From contig JAHBUV010000001.1 of the NCBI GenBank assembly GCA_019637915.1, positions 1,582,565 through 1,646,564 on the forward strand: a DNA stretch of 64,000 nucleotides, given 5' to 3'. The stretch comes from Pseudobdellovibrionaceae bacterium (GTDB lineage: Bacteria > Bdellovibrionota > Bdellovibrionia > Bdellovibrionales > Bdellovibrionaceae). Both the position numbers and the translations under genes were made by a program. The notes beneath the pieces were generated by a model that did no database searches, was not told the DNA's origin, and saw only the letters and a list, made by a program, of their open reading frames with translations. Positions 54,745 to 64,000 of the stretch are shown piece after piece (position 1 is the first letter of the stretch; every line of letters begins with the position of its first letter).

Positions 54745-56756
54745 GCTGACCTCTTTTGGGTCGATTGAGAGATTTGTAACGCTACGATAGTCTTCCGAAA
54801 TTCCTGCTCAATACTCTTCCAAGTTTCGATATCATAATCTAATATGCTCTTTGCTGATAAAAGCCGTCGAACTTCAGATTTGAGTGCGTGACTGTTGGCT
54901 ACAATCAAGCCCTTCGGGACAAACTTTTCTAGAAGGTCACGTCTATCCAGGAAAAAATCCTGCAATACTGGAAAGATATCTGCAAAGTATATTTTGAAAA
55001 TTGCACGCAGACATAAATCTTCGTTCGTCATTTCGCTTGGCTTGTTCTTAATTCCTTCTTTCACTTCACTATTGATCTTAAACAGATATGAGTGTCCAAT
55101 TTGCCTATCATAGTCCACCTGTTTTGAATCTAATATCGCAGCATTCAGTCCATCTAAAAAATGAGCCAGATTGATTTTGGAGATATCCTCGAAGCTAGAG
55201 ACCATTTTTTTCCAAGGTCCATCGTGCGCTAAGTCTGAACTATTGAGTGGCATTAACTCACGTAATTCAAATCGTCTTTTAAGTGCCTGATCCAATACAT
55301 CCACACTCTTGTCACAACTGTTCATCGTACCGAGCATACTTAGATTTTGCACAAGAACTAGAGGCGTTTTCGAGTACTGAGTTCTTACTTCAGGATATTT
55401 GTCGTCGCCGGAGGCAGACATTGCAAAAAGAAGTTCGCCGAATATTTTTGAAACTTTCCCTCGATTAATTTCGTCCACAAGTACAAAGTACTGATTCGAT
55501 GGAGACCAACTATCACCTTTTAATGAAACAGGAATAAGTTTCCCATTTTGGATTTTTCCAAACTCTTCTGAGGTCATATTGGTTTTCAGCCAGTTACTTC
55601 CGGCAACATGCTTACCTGAAAAATACTGCTCCAGGGACGGCACGAAAACATCAACAGAAGTTTCGATATCAAGGTCGTATAGACTAATGAAATATGGATC
55701 AATTTCTAGAAAGATGTCGTCGCCTTGAGATACAAATTTGGCTTTTAAATTGGCAGATTTTCCAGTTGCCTTGCGCCAAATAGCCAGAAATGAGCCGTCC
55801 ACAACTTCATATCTTACATCTGAATCTTCGCCAGAAAGTGGCCTCAACCCTTCAATAAAATCTTCATAAGAGTATGTGGAGTGAAACTGGCACACGGTTA
55901 TAAACTTTCTCAACTCACGCATTACAGTTTCTCTGAATTTTGGGGTCCATTCACCATTCAATGTTTGTTTTCTAATTTCACCATCAGACGATATCTCTAA
56001 CTGCTTCGCCAACGTATCTTGAATTAACTTGTTAGCTTCACGCGTTTTTCCAGTCCCTGGTGGACCATAAAATAGAATGTATGTACCAGCTCCCCATTGT
56101 GGAGCAAGATCGTCAACGCTTGCTTGCTTACCTTCGAAAGTCGCAGACTCAGATTCTTGAGTTGAACCTATTTGTTGCGAACAGAACTGTTCGGATCCTG
56201 AGCCCACCTTAATTTCCAAACATTCATATTTCACTTGAGTCTTTAGAAACCCAACTAATTTGCTAAAAGCTATTCCCCGAAAGTTGGTCCAAGACTCATT
56301 CCAATTCACTTCAAGTGATAGTGGATAGATAATCTCGATGTTATTACTGGAGTCGAACTCAGCCTCTTGAAAATCGGAAACGCCAAGGTGACTCACAATC
56401 GATCTTAACACTTGGCTAGCTCTAAATCTCCGTTTTCCAGCGGCTTCGAGAACTGAGTCCCCAAACTTGAAATCTCTTTCATCTGCCTTAACTGCCACTT
56501 TCCAGTATTCTTCAGCAGTAGTCCTTGAATTTTTTATGTCTTCGTCTGTTACATTAGAAAATATCCAGCTCAAAAGCTGGACCGTAACATCCTGATATTG
56601 ATCCAATGAAATTTTCTTCTGTTTAATTTCCTTTTTCCAGCTAGGGTTTCCCGCTATTGCAAGAATACTAACGTAGTTTGCAATTAACGACTTACTCCAG
56701 CCCGTGGTATCTTCCTCACCATCTTTTCTCTGCGACCAATCGACGATGCGCTTCAT
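54741..56756 (-). CDS. mcrB: McrB-like AAA+ GTPase subunit
   Basis: 671 residues. The N-terminal 220 residues form a specificity region with no recognised fold. The AAA+ motor follows: ILFYGPPGTGKT (Walker A, 228-239), YFVLVDEINRGKVSKIFGELL (partly quoted, Walker B and the McrB-type motif), MLGTMNSCDKSVDVLDQALKRRFEL (arginine finger region). McrB binds the DNA target and translocates with GTP. The start lies in a TGATG overlap with the methyltransferase stop. Confidence 0.93.
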   Translation of the reverse strand: MKRIVDWSQRKDGEEDTTGWSKSLIANYVSILAIAGNPSWKKEIKQKKISLDQYQDVTVQLLSWIFSNVTDEDIKNSRTTAEEYWKVAVKADERDFKFGDSVLEAAGKRRFRASQVLRSIVSHLGVSDFQEAEFDSSNNIEIIYPLSLEVNWNESWTNFRGIAFSKLVGFLKTQVKYECLEIKVGSGSEQFCSQQIGSTQESESATFEGKQASVDDLAPQWGAGTYILFYGPPGTGKTREANKLIQDTLAKQLEISSDGEIRKQTLNGEWTPKFRETVMRELRKFITVCQFHSTYSYEDFIEGLRPLSGEDSDVRYEVVDGSFLAIWRKATGKSANLKAKFVSQGDDIFLEIDPYFISLYDLDIETSVDVFVPSLEQYFSGKHVAGSNWLKTNMTSEEFGKIQNGKLIPVSLKGDSWSPSNQYFVLVDEINRGKVSKIFGELLFAMSASGDDKYPEVRTQYSKTPLVLVQNLSMLGTMNSCDKSVDVLDQALKRRFELRELMPLNSSDLAHDGPWKKMVSSFEDISKINLAHFLDGLNAAILDSKQVDYDRQIGHSYLFKINSEVKEGIKNKPSEMTNEDLCLRAIFKIYFADIFPVLQDFFLDRRDLLEKFVPKGLIVANSHALKSEVRRLLSAKSILDYDIETWKSIEQEFRKTIVALQISQSTQKRSA

Positions 56757-58018
56757 CACGCCGCCTTTTTTAGCAAAGATAAATCAATAGCGTTGGCTGC
56801 GAGCTCGACATTTTTGATATCTGAAATGGTAACGTAAGGAAACAACGAACGCTCTAGCTTTCCAGAATTTTTTGAAAGCAATTTTTGTCCTGCTGGTGAT
56901 TGCAGATATGATGCTATTTGCTTCAAAAGTTTTTTTGATTGCGAATTCAATTGTTTCGGCACAATCACAAAAACTACTTGCGAAACGTGTGGTAGCTCAT
57001 CGACAAAAGATACACGCACAGGGCTTCCGGTCTTTCTAACTAGGACTGCAGGACCGACGTAATCGAAATGTGACTTTATCAATGAACTAGGAACCTTTTT
57101 TGAAATATATCTAGGAGTTTCAAGATTTAGTTCCCCAGAAACCTGCATCTCCTGCCCAGAAATAAATGGTCGTCGTGGATCAAGCGCTTGAGATCTTTCG
57201 GACACCAAGTGAGAAGATGATCTACCAGATATTTCAAACCCTCTAAATAGATGAAAGTGATCGCCAATTGTCGCCTCCATTGACCTTTTTTTAGATGGTA
57301 TCGAAACCAAATTCTTCTTTGAGCGCTCAAGAGAAATGAATACACTCTCATGCTGAACACCATCGAAAAAAGTGAGAGGTAATACCTTTGATTCAAAGCT
57401 GGAGCACAATGGTTTGATCAGATTAATGCTATTCGAAGGCTGATGAGACGAAAGAACTTTGTCCGGAAGAAATAGAGCCATTTCGCCTTCGGCTCGCAGT
57501 AACTGGAAGCACTTCAATACGAAAGGGTCCAGCAGATCGAACTGTCCAGAAAGCGAAAACTTTTGTTTAATATAGTTTTTGTCCTTGGCCGAAATGTTTC
57601 GATATCCAACCCAAGGAGGATTCATCACCACACAATCAAATTTTGATTCGTCCTGAAACTTCTCGAGAAAGTCACCCTGTACAAATGATATTGATTTTTC
57701 CCATCTCTTAAAATTTTCGGATACGACCTGTTTTTGAAGTTTTAGATATTGTCCGTTCAATTCGCACGAAATGATTTGAACTCTACTTGGAGCTACATTC
57801 CTTGACGAAAGAATATTCAAAATTGCAAGAATGAGATTTCCAGTTCCCGAGCTAGGCTCAAGAATTCTAATCGTACCCGTTTTAGGTAGTCTTTTAAGTA
57901 TTGGTGCAATTAAAGCTGCTGCCTCGTGCACTGGAGTGAAGACAACGCCTTCATCGCAATATTTACTTAGCACATCAGTTGCATCTCGATAGAATAGGTC
58001 TAGTTGTTCTAGCGTCAT
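56756..58018 (-). CDS. Adenine-specific DNA methyltransferase (Eco57I/Type I-like)
   Basis: 420 residues. SAM-binding motif I is ILEPSSGTGNLILA (55-64), and the catalytic motif IV is VVMNPPWVGYRN (Asn135-Pro-Pro-Trp), the N6-adenine signature. The C-terminal half (after about 240) probably recognises the target. ATG 58018 was chosen, with a GGGGGG site just upstream; a GTG two codons earlier is also in frame. It is the first of three overlapping genes with mcrB and mcrC, so it probably protects host DNA from the same target. Confidence 0.92.
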   Translation of the reverse strand: MTLEQLDLFYRDATDVLSKYCDEGVVFTPVHEAAALIAPILKRLPKTGTIRILEPSSGTGNLILAILNILSSRNVAPSRVQIISCELNGQYLKLQKQVVSENFKRWEKSISFVQGDFLEKFQDESKFDCVVMNPPWVGYRNISAKDKNYIKQKFSLSGQFDLLDPFVLKCFQLLRAEGEMALFLPDKVLSSHQPSNSINLIKPLCSSFESKVLPLTFFDGVQHESVFISLERSKKNLVSIPSKKRSMEATIGDHFHLFRGFEISGRSSSHLVSERSQALDPRRPFISGQEMQVSGELNLETPRYISKKVPSSLIKSHFDYVGPAVLVRKTGSPVRVSFVDELPHVSQVVFVIVPKQLNSQSKKLLKQIASYLQSPAGQKLLSKNSGKLERSLFPYVTISDIKNVELAANAIDLSLLKKAA

Positions 58019-58019
58019 G

Positions 58020-58036
58020 GACACCCCCCGGGTGTC
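58020..58036. promoter_or_regulatory. Hairpin covering the methyltransferase ribosome binding site
   Basis: GACACCC-CCC-GGGTGTC is a perfect 7-bp stem with a 3-base loop, ending two bases from the chosen ATG. On the minus-strand mRNA the G-run that would serve as ribosome binding site lies in the stem and loop, so folding could block translation. Confidence 0.6.
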
Positions 58037-58165
58037 TCATTGATCGGACCTTTATCAATGACTCTAAATGACACTTAAGTCTGAATTTCTCTGAAATATT
58101 TCGCCTTTTTAGAACCTTGATCGATCCAGACTAAAATCTGGGACTGAATTCTGAGGTGTGTGGCA

Positions 58166-59572
58166 TCATCTATTCGCTAGATCGAAAAAGTACGACAAAT
58201 TCTGAACGTCTTTTGAGATAACTGCGGTAATTTTAGGAGACAAAAGAATTGCCCCATCGGTTTCGTCATTCAAATAGTACTTACGTCTAATTTGGATGTC
58301 TGAAACCTCTCTTGAAGTTAAATAATGTGAAATTTCCGAACGAAGCCTTTTTTGATCTAGATCTAAGACCCCAACAGTTTTTGGAGTATTTTTTGAGAAG
58401 CTTCCATGCGACAGGTACCAACCATGACCAAGGCTATGCAGACGTACGATGACCTCATCTATATTCTTAAGCATATTTTGTATAAGTCGCTCACCTGCGA
58501 CTGAAAGTTCCGAAAGGGTATCTTCTTCAACTCCAGAGCGTACTTCCAGCCAACCGCTTTCGCTGGAGCCCTTGCCCATTCCTATAATAATAGAAGGCTC
58601 ACCCAAATGACGACGTGCTGCCTTTCCTGGACGAGGCTTAGTCAGAAATAGGTAACGGTCGTGTGGAAACCTATTTCGCAAAAGAAGATTCTGTGAAAAT
58701 CCACGCTCTAGAGCGGAAAAATTTGTCTTAAATATAGGGTCGTTCTTTAGCTGCAAATAGAATTTATAGAGCAATGGATTTATCTGCCTATCTAGTATCT
58801 TCCTGAAGTTGTTTCTATTTTCCTCCGTTAGCTCGAGTTTGTTATTAAAAACATCCCAATGAGTTAGATCGAAACCTTCAAAAATATTTGTCATCATTAG
58901 GTCAGTCGAAATGCTCTGCTTATTTAAACTTGGCCGCTGAAAGGAGGTGAACGGAACCTCCGGCAAGCTATCGCGCCAAGAGTCTTCAATTTTTATTATC
59001 TGTGATCTCAAGTCGGAAACTTCGTTTGAAACGGCTTTATACTTCTCTAATATTTCTAAAGAAAGAGGCTCAGCTTGCTTAAAGACGAATTCCCATAGTG
59101 AGCGCAGTCGCTCCTTATAGGCTCGCGTGCCACCCTTGAAAGCATTCTCGCTAAGGATCATGGGACCGAGTGAAAAACCTAATTCGAAATTTCGACTGAG
59201 ACCATTGCGAGTCATATTAGCTGAGGTTAGTAAAACTTCATTCTGATCAAACCAATACATTTTAGCGTGAAGTCCAGACGTCAAGTAGCGCACATCACAA
59301 CCTAAAGCGATTAACTCAGACAATGCCTCTACACTTTGAACTCCAGAAGTAACTGCACGAGGTGATAGCTCCGTTATTAAGGTAATCCGAACGTTCTCTT
59401 TCTTATTATCTTTAAGCCACTCGATACCCTCGAGAGATATAAAAGGACAAACAATTTCAATGGTCTTTGCAGCGTTCGTCGTCAAAGATCGCAATCGATC
59501 ATCGTGGCATATATTTTTGTGAGTATTGGAGATAATGAAGTCGCTCAGATCGCGCATAGAAAATCTTCCCAA
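58166..59572 (-). CDS. Phospholipase D-like domain protein
   Basis: 468 residues. LHAKMYWFDQNEVLLTSANMT has His102, Lys104, Asp109 with Ser117 and Asn119, an HKD motif. Only one HKD is clear, so dimerisation or a second, divergent site is likely. It is upstream of the methyltransferase on the same strand, 147 bases away. PLD-like proteins in defence islands usually cut DNA or bind to it; here it may be a helper nuclease of the McrBC cluster. The C-terminal 250 residues are not recognised. Confidence 0.8.
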   Translation of the reverse strand: MGRFSMRDLSDFIISNTHKNICHDDRLRSLTTNAAKTIEIVCPFISLEGIEWLKDNKKENVRITLITELSPRAVTSGVQSVEALSELIALGCDVRYLTSGLHAKMYWFDQNEVLLTSANMTRNGLSRNFELGFSLGPMILSENAFKGGTRAYKERLRSLWEFVFKQAEPLSLEILEKYKAVSNEVSDLRSQIIKIEDSWRDSLPEVPFTSFQRPSLNKQSISTDLMMTNIFEGFDLTHWDVFNNKLELTEENRNNFRKILDRQINPLLYKFYLQLKNDPIFKTNFSALERGFSQNLLLRNRFPHDRYLFLTKPRPGKAARRHLGEPSIIIGMGKGSSESGWLEVRSGVEEDTLSELSVAGERLIQNMLKNIDEVIVRLHSLGHGWYLSHGSFSKNTPKTVGVLDLDQKRLRSEISHYLTSREVSDIQIRRKYYLNDETDGAILLSPKITAVISKDVQNLSYFFDLANR

Positions 59573-59845
59573 ATATTGATGTCATTAAATACCTAAGAAC
59601 AAAATATAACACGTCCTAAGAACTAAACAAATATTGAGGATAGCAGTCGGACCTGCGGCAACAGATAGCTTACATTTTTATGAGCGCGATGATCGTCCGT
59701 AGCGTTTTGAAAACCCGTAGCGTGCGAACGCTACAAACAGACTGCAAATGCGGTTATTTCGAGTGATTTCGAATGATATTTAAAAATTCTGACCTGTCGC
59801 GATTTCTGTCTTAATTATTTGTTTTTACTTACGAACTTCTAGAAA
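59573..59845. other. Gene-free right end of the island
   Basis: No gene was found in this stretch. It holds a hairpin GTAGCGT-GCGA-ACGCTAC (59717-59734) with a further GTAGCGT copy at 59699-59705, and a 10-bp tandem repeat, ATTTCGAGTG/ATTTCGAATG (59756-59775). Repeats near an attachment site are often arm sites for integrase or Xis; this is unproven here. Confidence 0.5.
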
Positions 59846-59871
59846 CACAAAAACCGCCTTTGCAGCGGTTT
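59846..59871 (-). terminator. Terminator of the tRNA gene
   Basis: On the minus strand AAACCGC-N7-GCGGTTT forms a 7-bp stem five bases after the tRNA CCA end, followed by TTTTTGTG. Confidence 0.8.
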
Positions 59872-59875
59872 AAAA

Positions 59876-59952
59876 TGGTAGGGGGTGAGGGATTTGAACC
59901 CCCGGTCCACCGGTTATGAGCCAGCTGCTTTAACCAACTAAGCTAACCCCCC
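59876..59952 (-). tRNA. tRNA with anticodon CAT (elongator Met or lysidine-modified Ile)
   Basis: A 77-base cloverleaf: acceptor GGGGGGT pairs with ACCCCCT (one G-U), D arm GCTT/AAGC, anticodon stem GCTGG/CCGGT with loop CTCATAA, T arm GGGGG/CCCTC with TTCAAAT, then A and encoded CCA. The CTCATAA loop is shared by elongator Met and Ile2 tRNAs, so identity depends on TilS recognition. The gene is intact; its 3' end is the insertion site of the island. Confidence 0.9.
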
Positions 59953-59986
59953 ACGCTTGCGCGCCAGCATAACCCGATTTTTGGGA

Positions 59987-60412
59987 TTACTTCAAACCGA
60001 ACGCGGAGAGGCGGAAGTTCTGCAGGGTGCAGGGTGCGCTCACCGCGCTGCTGGCGTCGTCGAAACGGCCCGTGGCGGCCTCCCCCTTGATGTCGATGAC
60101 GATGTCCATGTGGTTGCGCGAAGCCTTGCCCGGGGGCTGCTTGGGCGCGCAACGGCCGGCCTTGCGGTATTTCAAACGCAGGCTGCGGCTGCCGTCCTGG
60201 TTTTTCTGATCTTCGACTTTGTGACGGCGGTAAGGGCAGCGGATGTTCACTCCCCCCTCTTCACGGAAAAACACCGCCGATTTTTTGGGACCCGCGTCCT
60301 CCAACGAAATGGAACGCTTGCCCATCGTGGCCGTGCACTTCACCGGGACGGCGGCATTTGAAACGGGAGCCAAAAAAGACATCAAAATCAGAACCGTCAG
60401 ATGTTTCCGCAT
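59987..60412 (-). CDS. Small secreted protein
   Basis: 141 residues with a signal peptide (LTVLILMSFLAPVSNA). The mature part has four Cys (in VKCTAT, IRCPYR, GRCAPK and APCTLQ) that could form two disulfides, and is basic. It is the first host gene beyond the tRNA and has host-like GC. No family was recognised. Confidence 0.7.
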   Translation of the reverse strand: MRKHLTVLILMSFLAPVSNAAVPVKCTATMGKRSISLEDAGPKKSAVFFREEGGVNIRCPYRRHKVEDQKNQDGSRSLRLKYRKAGRCAPKQPPGKASRNHMDIVIDIKGEAATGRFDDASSAVSAPCTLQNFRLSAFGLK

Positions 60413-60457
60413 CCCAGAATCTCAACAGAAGGCGGCGCAAAAAGCGATCAAAATAGA

Positions 60458-60481
60458 AAAGGGAGGCTTTCGCCTCCCTTT
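60458..60481. terminator. Terminator downstream of rpoD
   Basis: AAAGGGAGGC-TTTC-GCCTCCCTTT is a perfect 10-bp stem; on the minus strand it is followed by TTCTATTTTG. It lies 145 bases after the rpoD stop and also fits plus-strand use. Confidence 0.85.
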
Positions 60482-60625
60482 GTGGAATTTGGTGACTGTT
60501 TCAGCGCCACCCATCGACAAGAACCAAGCTATCAAACCACCGGACTTTTGTCGAGAGGGACTTCAAGGTGATGAAACAATTGAAGAAAGTAAAAACTCTA
60601 TCAACTCTTTCGTCACATTTGAAGT

Positions 60626-62449
<1,824 letters not shown>

Positions 62450-62458
62450 GATCCCCCT

Positions 62459-64000
62459 TTACCCTTTGGTCAGGCTGCTAATGTCTTTCTGAAGATTCGC
62501 TAAACTCTCCAGCTTTTCAGGGCTGGGGTCCCTCGCCAGTTCCGCGCGTAACTTTTGGAGCTGGCCGCGCAGATGCATCTCGCGAACTCTCCTCAATGCA
62601 TCCCTCAACCATTTGACCTCCAGTTCGGTATCAACCTCTTCAGGCCCTTTCGGGCCTGACGGCTCACGCGCGAACAGGAGACCAGGTTGGTCCACAGTCG
62701 AAACAAGCAGACTGGACAATCTATCAAAACGCTCCTGGTCTTGTCCATAGACCGTCTGCGCTTCGAGAAGAATCTTTCTGACCCCTTCATGGGCGAACCA
62801 GTCGAACACCGACTCCCTTGCAAAGATTTCAAAGTTGGCACGACTCTTGAGGGAGAGGGCCATGGCGGTGAGTTCCGCGCTCGGAGCCCCTTTTAAAATG
62901 ATCTGAGAGCCTTTCTCCTCCGCCGCCAGCGGGCCGCTCACGGCCCCCCCTCGGGGAGGAGACACCGCGGGACCCCGGCGCGGGTCAATTCCACGAGGAC
63001 CGCTCATGACGCGATCCGGGCCGGCCGCGGCGCTCCCATCCAGGGCCTGGCGGAGCCAGGGCAGCTGAACATTGAGCCGGCGGGCGATCTCCTGCAGGTA
63101 AAGTTCCCGCAGGCGGCGGTCGGCGATGCCGTTCAAAACAGGTTTCAGTTTATCGACCAGCTTGAGTTTCTCGGGCGGCTCGCCGCGGTAGTTCTCCATC
63201 CAGCGATCGAGGACGACGAACAGCAGGTCCTGGGCGCGATCCAGGAGCTCGCGCAGGGCTTCGACCCCCTGGGATTTCACGAAATCATCCGGGTCCATGT
63301 TGTCCGGCAGGAAAACGCCCTTGGGGTAGAGATCACCCTGCAGGAGGATCGGCAGACTGCGCTCGGCCCCGTCGACCCCGGCGTTGTCGCCGTCCAAGAG
63401 CATCACCACGTTGCGGGTCATGCGCTTCAACAGGCGCGCCTGCTCCGGGGTCAGCGACGAGCTCATCACGGCGGCGACGTTCTTCACGCCCGCCTGGTAG
63501 AGCGACACGGCGTCCATGTAGCCTTCGACGATGACGGCCAGGTCATCGCTGCGGATGTAGCGGGCCGTCTGGTGCAGGCCGTAGAGGACTTTTTTCTTTT
63601 CGAAGACCGGCGTCTCGGGGGAGTTCAGGTATTTCGGGTTGTCTTCCGGATTGAGCACGCGGCCGCCGAAGGCCACGGCCTCGCCCATGGTGTTCAGGAT
63701 GGGGAACATCAGGCGATCGCGGAACATGTCGAAGTGACCCGACTTGCCGTCCTTCCGGGCGACGATCAGGCGCGCCTCCTCCGCCAGCGCCGGCGGGACG
63801 TTTTTCGAAATCAGGAAGGCGAGCAACCCGTCCCACTCGCGGGGGGCGAAGCCGATCTGGAAGGCCTCGACGGTTTCCTCCGTGAGGCCGCGCTTGGCGA
63901 TGTACTGGCGCGAGTAATGATCGGCGCGCGTGCGCTTCAGCTGCTCGGCGAAGAACTGCAGCGCCAGGCGGTTCACCTCGAAGAGTTTTTTTCTTTTCGC
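62459..64000 (-). CDS. dnaG: DNA primase DnaG, N-terminal part beyond the window
   Basis: The reading frame continues past base 64000, so the first in-frame GTG (63976) is not the start. The visible 514 residues hold the end of the RNA polymerase domain lead-in (FDMFRDRLMFPILNTMGEAVAFGGR), the TOPRIM acids (VIVEGYMDAVSLYQAG, VMLLDGDNAGVDGA) and the C-terminal helicase-binding part. The N-terminal zinc domain lies outside. A Pro/Gly-rich linker (about 330-350 of the visible part) is longer than usual. It makes RNA primers for replication and is in an operon with rpoD. Confidence 0.95.
   Translation of the reverse strand, partial: AKRKKLFEVNRLALQFFAEQLKRTRADHYSRQYIAKRGLTEETVEAFQIGFAPREWDGLLAFLISKNVPPALAEEARLIVARKDGKSGHFDMFRDRLMFPILNTMGEAVAFGGRVLNPEDNPKYLNSPETPVFEKKKVLYGLHQTARYIRSDDLAVIVEGYMDAVSLYQAGVKNVAAVMSSSLTPEQARLLKRMTRNVVMLLDGDNAGVDGAERSLPILLQGDLYPKGVFLPDNMDPDDFVKSQGVEALRELLDRAQDLLFVVLDRWMENYRGEPPEKLKLVDKLKPVLNGIADRRLRELYLQEIARRLNVQLPWLRQALDGSAAAGPDRVMSGPRGIDPRRGPAVSPPRGGAVSGPLAAEEKGSQIILKGAPSAELTAMALSLKSRANFEIFARESVFDWFAHEGVRKILLEAQTVYGQDQERFDRLSSLLVSTVDQPGLLFAREPSGPKGPEEVDTELEVKWLRDALRRVREMHLRGQLQKLRAELARDPSPEKLESLANLQKDISSLTKG

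Larger units (their letters stand above)
40017..59898. mobile_element. tRNA-associated integrative island, satellite-like, with defence cargo
   Basis: About 19.9 kb that is clearly more AT-rich than both flanks. It lies against the 3' end of a CAT-anticodon tRNA and carries an integrase and Xis-like gene at the far end. It encodes a helicase-like ATPase, a Cro-like repressor, a serine recombinase and both terminase subunits, but no portal, capsid, tail or lysis gene that I could recognise. The gene set resembles phage satellites or a decayed prophage. Cargo includes HEPN-like, radical SAM-ASCH and McrBC-methyltransferase-PLD genes. Left border is less certain than right. Confidence 0.8.

Noticed and set aside
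53359-56756. Plain modification-dependent McrBC only
   Set aside because: The overlap with an adenine methyltransferase gene makes a methyltransferase-protected system more likely than a stand-alone McrBC.
59699-59775. CRISPR-like array
   Set aside because: Only two or three short, unevenly spaced repeat copies and no cas genes.
40017-59898. Complete prophage
   Set aside because: No portal, capsid, tail, holin or lysin gene was found; only the terminase pair and early genes are present.

Overview
The window comes from a GC-rich, Gram-negative, aerobic bacterium. Signs of this are an alternative-complex-III-style cytochrome c in front of an A2-type caa3 oxidase, outer-membrane proteins, an RND pump, a dnaG-rpoD operon and a glnB-glnA operon. 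Gene content suggests a Bdellovibrionota or other former deltaproteobacterial lineage, but that is inference from style only; no rRNA is present to settle it. No rRNA, CRISPR array or insertion sequence was seen. One tRNA (anticodon CAT) was found.

Host part, 1-39.9 kb. 0-7 kb: a cut acyltransferase, an OsmC protein, and a tyrosine-catabolism pair (fumarylacetoacetase-type hydrolase and maleylacetoacetate isomerase) mixed with a 2OG-Fe(II) oxygenase, a porin-like protein, a PhoD-type phosphatase and heme O synthase. 7-15.5 kb: an orphan RND pump converges on a cytochrome c - SCO - ctaC-ctaD-ctaE-ctaF operon. 15.6-21 kb: two alpha/beta hydrolases and a FabG-like reductase diverge from a KAS III-like protein (its catalytic His and Asn are replaced) and an AMP-dependent acyl ligase, which looks like a small acyl-chain pathway. 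21-39.9 kb: secA, trmL, glnB-glnA with a GcvH-like protein lacking the lipoyl lysine, a permease, hflX, acyltransferase, secreted proteins, mscS and a RelE/HTH toxin-antitoxin pair.

Mobile island, about 40.0-59.9 kb. Base composition falls sharply to AT-rich. The island lies against the 3' end of a CAT-anticodon tRNA at 59876-59952; a degenerate tRNA-3'-end copy at 40017-40039 (18/23 identical) marks the likely other end. From left to right: HEPN-like protein, tyrosine integrase, Xis-like protein, P-loop helicase-like protein, small proteins, Cro-like repressor, an unknown 335-aa protein with an RHH protein; then, divergently, a serine recombinase - XRE - PD-(D/E)XK operon; then a terminase pair with no capsid, portal or tail gene; then cargo. 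This looks like a phage satellite or a heavily reduced prophage that carries defence genes.

The cargo holds the most interesting material. One operon encodes RHH - radical SAM - ASCH - unknown helical protein (50659-53362). It converges on a restriction cluster made of a phospholipase D-like protein, an adenine-type DNA methyltransferase, McrB and McrC (59572-53359). A perfect hairpin covers the methyltransferase ribosome binding site.

Host part, 60-64 kb: a small secreted protein, rpoD, and dnaG running off the right edge.
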